A stretch of 64,000 nucleotides of DNA, from NCBI GenBank assembly GCA_028564925.1, contig CM053029.1, positions 296,089,168 through 296,153,167 on the forward strand. The letters run 5' to 3'. Under the pieces are notes generated by a model, which saw nothing but the letters and a program-made list of their open reading frames with translations, was not told where the DNA came from and did no database searches. The first letter of the stretch is position 1, and every line of letters starts with the position of its first letter. The position numbers and the translations under genes are program-made. Positions 56,304-64,000 of the stretch are shown piece by piece. This stretch comes from Lithobates sylvaticus. Lineage: Eukaryota > Chordata > Amphibia > Anura > Ranidae.

Positions 56304-57639
56304 AGTCTGAGGAGGGGAAAACCAGGTTGTGTGGCAATGGACTACATCAAGGCATTGTGTGCCGTTTATGGGAGAGTGGAGAAGCTATCTGACCTGATGT
56401 GCAGGTTTGAGCACACCCACCAGTGCAGAGGGAAAAGACTGTCTGATTATGTTTAGAGTGCAGTGCCCACAAAAGGAAGTGGGACCAGACCTTCTCTCGT
56501 AAATGTTGAAAGTGCTGCAGAAGCTGCCGTTGAGTCATATTGCAGGAAACTTCAAGGGATCTTAATGAAGGAGCCAGCTGAGATCCCCAAGCAAGAACAG
56601 AGCTCCAAGGACCGAGAGAGAAAGGCTGGGAAGAAACGCCAGAACAAAGGTCCAGGGTTGACAACTCTGTCATCCCTGCAGTCAAGTAACCCGTCACTGG
56701 GGTTGGGCACACAGGCATGGGGAGTCAATGTCTCACCACCACCCAAGGCCATTGTTAGGTCTTCTCAGCGTAGAACTAGGAAAGATCACAGAAAGTCCCC
56801 TCCCGGGAAAGCCCCAGGAAGTTTGCCTGAGCGGTTAGTGGGGCCAGTTATGGTTGTGTTTGTGCAGGTGGAGGGCATCTACACTAGGACACAGGTCATG
56901 CTACTGTACAAAGACTTTGACAGGTATCTGAAACACATCTCCCTATGCAAACTTGAAGTAATGGAGATCTGGGGAATTGGGACTGACAAATTCCCATACG
57001 ATGGATACATTCCTATCAAAATTGGGCCAGCAGCCACTGGGAAAGTGGAGACATTTGACATGCTAGCGGTAGTGTGCCCTAGGCCTCCAGAATTCCATGC
57101 TGATTTGGACAAACACTGACTTGGTGAGTAGACTGTTAGTTTCAGCGATCAGGGAAGATGGTTTGGTGCCTAATGGATTCCACCCCCCAGTTACACCACG
57201 CTTTCTCAACGAGTGGTAAAGGAATGGAGTGCCCCTGCTGAAGGAGTGGACGCCTGTGGAAGCTGGGAACCAAGGAGAGAGTGTTGCAGCCTGGAGAAGT
57301 GGCTTGACTGAAGGCCTCCGTCAAGCTAACCTGGGATAAATTTGGCATCTTTGTTGTGCTGGAGACCAATGCACAAGCAGAAGCTGTTGGGATAGAGATG
57401 GTCCCTGAATTGGTTCCCACCAAGGCTCTCTCCCCGAATGGAAAGAAGGTGCCGATCAGCCTCCAAAACCTCACCGACCACCCACTCACATTAGGGGCCC
57501 ACATGTTAGTGGGACGAGTGAGTGCGGCCACCCCAGTGCGACCTATGGAAGTTGCTCAAGAGGAAGAGGGTCAGCGGCTGCAGAGGGAAATTCAGGTCTT
57601 TCACCGAGGCGTTACCTCCTGAGTGGCAGAAAAGGATGA

Positions 57640-58800
57640 GATTCTAACTGTCCAGGTAGAAGATCTTCTCTAAAAATTACTTTGATGTGGGATGTGCTAA
57701 GAGCACTAAACAAAGAATCCGGCTACGGGAAGATAGGCCCTTTCGGGAGCGGATTCGGAGGATAACCCTGAGTTATTTGGAGGATCTCAGAGAGCAACTG
57801 CCTGAGTTAAAAGAGGTCAAGGGTCCTTCAAGAGTCCAGAAGTCTGCATGCTTATTATGGTAGTACGCAAGAAGAATGGAACATTGCGAATGTGCATTGA
57901 ATATCGAACCTTGAACCGATGAACTATCCCTGACCAGTACACGACCCCTTGCATTGAGGATGCTCTTCAGTGTCTCACTGGCACAAAATTGTTCAGTGTG
58001 CTGGATTTGAAGAGCAGGGATTATCAGATACCCTTGCACTGAGAAGATAGAGAAAAAGCTGCATTTATTTGCCCCTAGGGTTTTATAAATTCAGCCAGAT
58101 GCCACAGGGACTATCAGGGGCCCCAGCAACATTACAGCAACTAATGGAAAGAACTGTGGAGAACATGAACTTAATTGAGGTCCTGGTGTACCTGGGTGAC
58201 ATTATCGTGTTTGAGAGGACTTTAGAAGAGCACGGGGCACGGCTGGAAAAGGTCTTTGAAAGACTCCATGAAGAGGGGTTAAATCTATTGCTGGAGAAGT
58301 GCCAATTGTAGCAAATCTCAGTCACGTACTTAGGATATGTTGTCTCAGCTGTAAAGTAACCACAGATCCAAAGAAGCTGGAGGCAGTCACTACATGGCCT
58401 AGGCCAAGCACTTTGCCTGAGTTAAGGTCCTTCCTTGTGTTCTGCTCCTACTACAGAAGGTTCGCGGCAAATTTTTTGAAGATTGCTCGGCCCCTCAAGG
58501 AACTGTTGCAGGTTGTTTTGGGCAAAGTGGAGGATAAGGCAAGTGTGAAGAAGTCTGGAGCTCGAAGAAAAGGAGAGTCCATAAAAGAACAATGGACCCC
58601 CCAATGCAAGGAGGCTTTCTGGCATCTTAAGAGGAGTCTCACCAAAGCACTGGTGCTGTTCTATTCTGGTCCAGCAAAGCCATACAAACTCCATGTGGAT
58701 GCAAGCAGAGATGAACTAGGAGGAGTCCTCTATCAAGAACAAGACAGTGGACTCAGACCCGTAGCCTATGTGACTTGCAGCCTCACCCCCATCTGAGAGA
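57640..58800 (+). pseudogene. gypsy reverse transcriptase and RNase H region (fossil)
   Basis: MPQGLSGAPATLQQLM and VLVYLGDIIVFERTLEEHG are gypsy reverse transcriptase blocks, the latter a variant of the YxDD box. FLVFCSYYRRFAANF and KPYKLHVDASRDELGGVLYQ mark the connection and RNase H. Not functional. Confidence 0.88.
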
Positions 58801-59214
58801 AACTACCGTGTCCACAAGCTGGAGTTCTTGGCTTTAAAATGGGCTGTGGTGGACAAGTTAAAGGATTACCTATATGGAACCACATATGTAGTAAAGCAGA
58901 CAGCAATCCTTTGACCTACCTCTTATCCTCTGCCAAGCTGAATGCTACAGGACATAGGTGGTTAACTGCACTAGCTGGATTCCAGTTAAGCTTGATGTAT
59001 TGGCCTGGGGCTGGGAATCAAGATACGGATGCTCCGTCTCATAGGCCTTACCAGCGGTTGGAGGAGCCAGAAGATTGGACCTATGTGACTGCCCAAGGCG
59101 TGAAGGGCCTTATGTCAAGGCATGGCCCAACAACTGAAAGGGAGTTTATAGGAGCCCATTCCTCTGAAGTGTTACTGTGGTCTAATGCAGGTGTGAAGTG
59201 AGCGCCTCTCTCAG

Positions 59215-60351
59215 TTGTCCAAGAGAGACTTGAAAACTGACCAGAATCAGGATCAGCAATGCCACCTGGCCATTGAAGCCTTGGCCAAACAAGACCCAAA
59301 CTGGTTGTTGAAGAACCCTATGGGCAAAGCCAAGATCATACACCGGAAGTGGAATAGGTTGCAACTTAGAGATGGATTGCTGTACAGGCGATGTCCCTCT
59401 GAGGACTTGGATGAGAAATGGCAGCTATTCCTTCCTAAAAAAAACTGCACAACAGTGTTAGTAGTCTTGCATGACAAACATGAACATCTAGGCACAGAAA
59501 TAACTTTCCGCCTAGTCAGGGATAGGTTCTACTGGCCTAAAATGAGGGCAGAGATAGAGAGCTATTGCTTGCCATGCATCCAACGCAAGACATTACCAGA
59601 CATTACCAGTTTGAGCTGCTCCAATGGGACACCTGCAAAGTCAAGGGCCGATGAAGCTGGTGTGTATTGACTTCCTGTGCCTGGAACCCAATACAGGTGA
59701 AAGAAGTAATGTCCTGGTGGTGACCGGCCATTTCACCATATCACTAAAGATCAGCAGGCCACCACGGTGGCAAAAATGCTTGTTGAGAAATTCTTCATTA
59801 TGGACTGCCAGCCAGGATTCATTCTAAACAGGGTTGGGACTTTGAAAGTCAGCTTATACACTAATTGTGCAAATTTCTGGGCATAAAGAAGTCAAGGACC
59901 ACGCCATACCACCCCCAAGGAGATCCTCAACCAGGGAGAATTAATAGAACTTTGCTGAACATGTTGGGGACTTTGCCCATGGAAAAAACAACACTGGGGA
60001 AATCATATCACTGCCGTTGTACATGCCTGCAATAGTAATATGAGTGACACCACCGGGTACTCCCCTTATAGACTTATATTTGGGAGAGAAGCTCGCCTCC
60101 TGATGGACCTGATCTTTGGGATTTCTGTTGACAACACCTCTTTGACCTATCATAGGGGGTATGTGGAAGAGTTACGAAGAAATTTGAAGCAGGCATATGA
60201 AAGAGCTGTGGAGCACACTGCTACCAGAGAGCTGAGGAATAAGAAGAACTTTGATCTGAATGTGAGAGTGCAGGATTTACAGCCTGGAGATCAGGTGCTG
60301 TTGAAGAATCTGGGTGTGCCTGGAAAGTATAGGCTGGCTGACCATTGGTGA
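59215..60351 (+). pseudogene. gypsy integrase region (fossil)
   Basis: The HHCC zinc finger (HDKHEHLGTEITFRLVRDRF, then CLPCIQRK) is followed by core remnants and a C-terminal part (DTTGYSPYRLIFGREARL, LQPGDQVLLKNLG). The order is typical for Ty3/gypsy. Not functional. Confidence 0.88.
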
Positions 60352-60696
60352 CCTCAACCCTATGTCATCTGTAAACAACTTCCTGGGTTGCCAGTCTATC
60401 AAATTAGACCAGAGGGAAAACCAAGGCCCTTAAAGAAACCAGCTGTTCCCATTGTCCGATGCTGTTAGGGTGCCTCAGGCATCCCTTCCACCTCCTTTAA
60501 AACCAACACCTCCCAGGACTCGTTCACAACGGCGGATTCCCATTCCCCCTGTGGTGCAGGAAGAGAAAGACAGTGAGGATGAAGAAATAGTGTCCCACTG
60601 GTTGTGGCCTTTGGCCACAGAGGCTGATGCAGGAACCAGCTGTTTGAGCAGAGAATGAGAACTGTAAAGAGCAGTAGGGAGTCCATCCAGCCCATT

Positions 60697-61148
60697 CTAT
60701 GCATTAAGATAAAAAACCTTCTGTTTGTAGCAGCAACCCCAGCACCCCCTAATTACTTACCTGAGCCCCATCTCTCTCCAGCGATGTCCACGAATGTCTA
60801 AGCCATCTGGGACACTCCTCCTGATTGGCTGGGACACAGCAGCGGCACCATTGGCTCCCACGGCTGTCAAAGTCAGTCAGCCAATAAGGGGAAACAGGGG
60901 GCGGGGCTTGGTCAGTGCTCCATGTCTGAATTAACACATGGAGCTGTGACTCGGCTCTAGCTCCCCCAATAGGAAGCTTCTGACTGTGGGGGCACTTGAT
61001 AGGAGGGAGGTGCCAGGATCAGCAAAGAGGGACTTAAGAAGAGGAAGATCCAGGCTGCTCTGTGCAAAACCAACTGCACAGGGGAGGCAAGTATAACATT
61101 TTTTTTTTTTTTTTTAAATAACAAAACGAGCCTTTACAATCACTTTAA
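60697..61148. mobile_element. TTAA-type MITE, left-truncated
   Basis: The right end reads GCCTTTACAATCACTTTAA; the left begins at GCATTAAGATAAAAAACCTT. Frog elements of this look usually have a hairpin there, so the left arm seems lost. A run of T near 61100 and the phrase CCCCCAATAGGAAGC lie inside. No coding capacity. Confidence 0.5.
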
Positions 61149-61814
61149 ATTGTCCCTGGTTTTCAGCCACATTGAAACCATCACAAGTACCTGTAGGACT
61201 TGTGATGGCTTCAATGTATTTCATGTGCTCCTTGCTGCAAAGGCCAGTTATAGGTGAGGGCAGTGGCCATTTGTTTGATCTGTTGAAATATTGGTGAGGG
61301 GACGCACTGGACACCTTTGCTGCCATGGTGCTATATGCTGGGTGTCCAGTTTGCCCCTGTGCCTTTGAGGGGTGGGCTTCCTCCAGGCTCACCTACCCTC
61401 TGCCTATCCATTATAATGCATGTGTTTCCACTGTGGAGGCTCTCAAAATTTAGAGTCGTGACTTCAGAAAATACTGGGACTCCTTGAAAGGGCTCTGTAG
61501 CTTACGCATGTATATACAAATGTGTGCAAACTAAACCCCTGTTTTTAACGCATACTGTTAGACAGGATAATTTGGTTGGTTGCAAGCTGGTCAGTAAGCT
61601 AAGCTGGGAATTTCTTTGGTTTTGTTTTGCTCACCCTCACCTAGGGACCAGAAACAGAAAATAAGGGTAAGGTAAGTATAAATCTAACTTTCTTCTTTGC
61701 AGGGACATTTTGCACCTACTGACAGCAGGTAATTTTTTTCAGGGAGAGGGGGCCTGGGCAATATAAGCAGACCTTATGGTAAAGAAAAGTCAGGTCATCA
61801 ACCTAGCTGTGAGG
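61149..61814. other. No gene recognised
   Basis: No supported coding region or terminal repeats. The minus-strand frame starting at 61392 has no recognisable motif. Confidence 0.4.
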
Positions 61815-62391
61815 CAGCGGTGGCCCGTCCATTAAGGGCGCATGGGCACCACCCCCTAATCCATGTGTCTGGCCCCTTGCAGGGTGTCTGGCGCATGAAT
61901 TACAGTGGCAGGGGTGTTTTTTTTTTAAGCACCTGATTAGATCCAGAGGCTCTAAAAGGCTTCAAAATAGGGTGGGCTTCAGACGCAGGGCATTAGGTCC
62001 AGAGCCCACCCAGCTGTGTTGCAATAGCAAATAAATATTTGCTGTTGTAAAACTGATCCTCCTCCAGGCCTATCAGGAAGCGTGTCTGAAACCCATCATC
62101 CAATTGGCTGAAAGGACAGACGATCATATTGGATGCCTAGGAGGAGGGTAGACGCACGGCAGAAGCATGGAGAAGGAGAAGACACAGGAGTCTGATCCCC
62201 TCCGCTGCCTGATGCCCGCCACTGTCTGTTGCCAGATGCCCACCACTACCCAATGCCCGCCACCTAGATGGGGTAAGTCCCGGAAGACTGACCGACAGAT
62301 ATCAAACAGGATGGGGGGAGGGGGTGGTATTGGTTGTTGTTTGCTGCCCCCCCCCCCCCCCCAAAAAGAAAAAAAACACCAGCTGCCACTG
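61815..62391. mobile_element. hAT-type MITE, 577 bp
   Basis: CAGCGGTGGCCCGTCC at the left and CACCAGCTGCCACTG at the right with the perfect 8-bp duplication CTGTGAGG (61807-61814, 62392-62399). Same family as 48538-49031. A C-run near 62347 sits next to an A-rich tract. No coding capacity. Confidence 0.92.
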
Positions 62392-62399
62392 CTGTGAGG

Positions 62400-64000
62400 T
62401 CTGGCAGGGCTGTGTATTTTGCAGACTAGATGCACAGACATATATTTTCTTAGCTCCCTTATGTCCTTTTCAATTGTGTATTGAGTTCTCTGCCTGCTTT
62501 TATAATATACAGTACACATTAATGTGAAAGCATGTAAATCTCTTTATCACTGTATGGTGAAGGTTCCTTTGTTGGGGCAATAAAGGAAGAAACGGGTTAG
62601 AGCAAAGCCTCCTAGAACATAGTCTAGCAGTTGCTACTTCTGCTACCACTTTAGCTGTCTGCTGATGTCTTTATGCTTTATCTGAGTTCTACTAATTCCA
62701 GAGCAATTGCTAAAAGCAACAAATTCTCTATGACCATATTCATCCAAACATGGGATTAGAAATTTGCATCCAGCTGTTCTTTATTATGTGTGAACTGAGG
62801 AGTTGCTACTTATTTCCCTGTCCTTGAAGGATGGGAAATCCTTTCGCATTATATGCAGGCTAATGAAGAGAATTTCAGCTGGTATTGTCACCATAAACAG
62901 CAGCACAGGCATAAATCAGTTCCCAACAATAAACGTTTGTGTATGGGCCATGGACCACAAACTGCACACAACTGGTGATGATTAAGCTCTGCATTCCTAA
63001 TTTATGCAGGTCAGGGAAAGTTTGGCTTTTATCACTCACACAGAAGCAGAACAGTCACTGAATGTGCCTACAAACACTTTAGACGTCATCAAAAATAACT
63101 CAGATTTTTACACTCTCAAAAAGCAAAAATAAGACTGAATCATTTTCATATGTTATATAAAGATATGATTATCATTTAGGGAGCACCCATAAATAAAAGG
63201 AGCAGAGTTTTAGGCTTTTATAACACTGACAATTGGGGTTGAACTATGATGACATTATACATTCCTAATATATTGATCACTATGACCTTCTACTGCTCAG
63301 CATTTAGGTTTGGACTAAGTATAAACCCATAGTACAGCCCAACTGTTCCTGGGCACATGGTAATGTGTCTTGTTTGACCTTCAACCAGGTAGATTCAGTT
63401 ATGTCTTTCTGTATGTGGGATGTCACATTATGTCTGATGTATCTGTATGTTGGGCTTTCTATTAGAGACTGGGTGAAGCTAAAATATGCCATAGCAAGTG
63501 TCAGGGGTTAGCTCAAGAGGGATCACCTTCCCTTGGAAAAAGGTAGTCCAAACAAGAGGTTTTCTTAAAAATCTGACTTGTAGCCAGGACTAGAGCAAAA
63601 GGTTGTACGAAAATGAAACAAACAAAACAGAAAATAAATCCTTGCTATTCAGGCACTAACTAAACATTGCAGGTTCCTAACTCAGAGGTTAAGGGCTTCT
63701 CCCAGTCACCCACAAAACAAAGATAATGCAAACCTGTTCTTTTTCTCACAAAGCAAACTTCACATAAGGAGCTCTCTCAGGTTTTGGCTTCCTGAGTCCC
63801 AGACCAAGAGCAATCATTTGCTCTAGTCCTGCTTAATTTATACCACCTGTTGCTGGACACAAGTGGACCGTAAAATCTAGTCCGGAACCAACCCTCCCAA
63901 GGTGGCTGGTAAAACCTGGACCATATTCCACCTAGTTCTCTCCAAATGAATGCATGCGAGGTGAAACATAACGTCCATCAATCACCCCCGCCTTTCATAA
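62400..64000. other. No gene recognised
   Basis: Lower-repeat-looking, AT-rich sequence to the window edge. No splice-supported frame or element end was found. A stretch near 62800-63010 lacks repeat features and might be host intergenic or regulatory DNA; nothing more can be said. Confidence 0.4.

Larger units (their letters stand above)
55524..60658 (+). mobile_element. Ty3/gypsy retrotransposon fossil
   Basis: Plus-strand gypsy relic with recognisable parts in order: gag-like (about 55524-56460), protease-like (about 56830-57120), reverse transcriptase (about 57640-58320), RNase H (about 58600-58900), integrase zinc finger and core (about 59440-60350), and a proline-rich tail. It is heavily broken, with more than half a dozen breaks, and no 3' LTR was found, so it is old. 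Confidence 0.88.

Overview
The window looks like nuclear DNA of an anuran amphibian, most likely a ranid-type frog. This is inferred from the repeat mix: DIRS with tyrosine recombinase, Tx1/L1-type LINE, Tc1, piggyBac, many hAT and TTAA-type MITEs, and Harbinger elements with spliced genes. I recognise no host protein-coding gene, tRNA, rRNA or CRISPR array. Almost all recognisable sequence belongs to mobile elements, often nested.

Layout. 1-2742: a piggyBac transposase tail, then a TTAA MITE carrying a TA microsatellite. 3360-10926: Harbinger-A, an apparently intact 7.6-kb PIF/Harbinger DNA transposon with a TAA target duplication and three spliced genes (transposase, Myb/SANT-like protein, MADF-type protein). 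11094-12066: two MITEs. 12932-20011: Harbinger-B, a decayed element of a different family in the opposite orientation, with the same three genes in the same relative order and orientation. 20190-23400: a minisatellite invaded by a MITE and by a Tc1 element that itself carries a hAT MITE. 23421-29808: a TA-flanked MITE, a second minisatellite, and a three-level nest (small MITE, 2.3-kb hAT, 2.7-kb foldback element). 30072-35300: a Harbinger MITE, a TTAA MITE and unassigned sequence. 36479-43701: a broken DIRS retrotransposon containing a 1.7-kb hAT element with an internal minisatellite. 44271-47850: a structured motif, a long hairpin and a LINE lacking its 3' half. 47850-50634: a Ty1/copia fossil broken up by three unrelated MITEs. 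50738-53077: a second copy of the 2.3-kb hAT. 53590-60658: a decayed Ty3/gypsy fossil with a TTAA MITE in its probable LTR. 60697-62391: two MITEs. The last 1.6 kb is unassigned.

The most interesting system is the three-gene Harbinger. In both elements the transposase gene and the Myb-like gene converge on a long hairpin. The Myb-like and MADF genes diverge from a shared promoter of about 300 bp that has a TATA box facing only the MADF gene. Exon structure and intron phases agree. Because A and B have different terminal repeats and diverged proteins, the shared layout points to selection for a third, DNA-binding-type component rather than chance capture. Coordinates, splice sites and target duplications were read by eye; family names come from motif recognition, not database searches.
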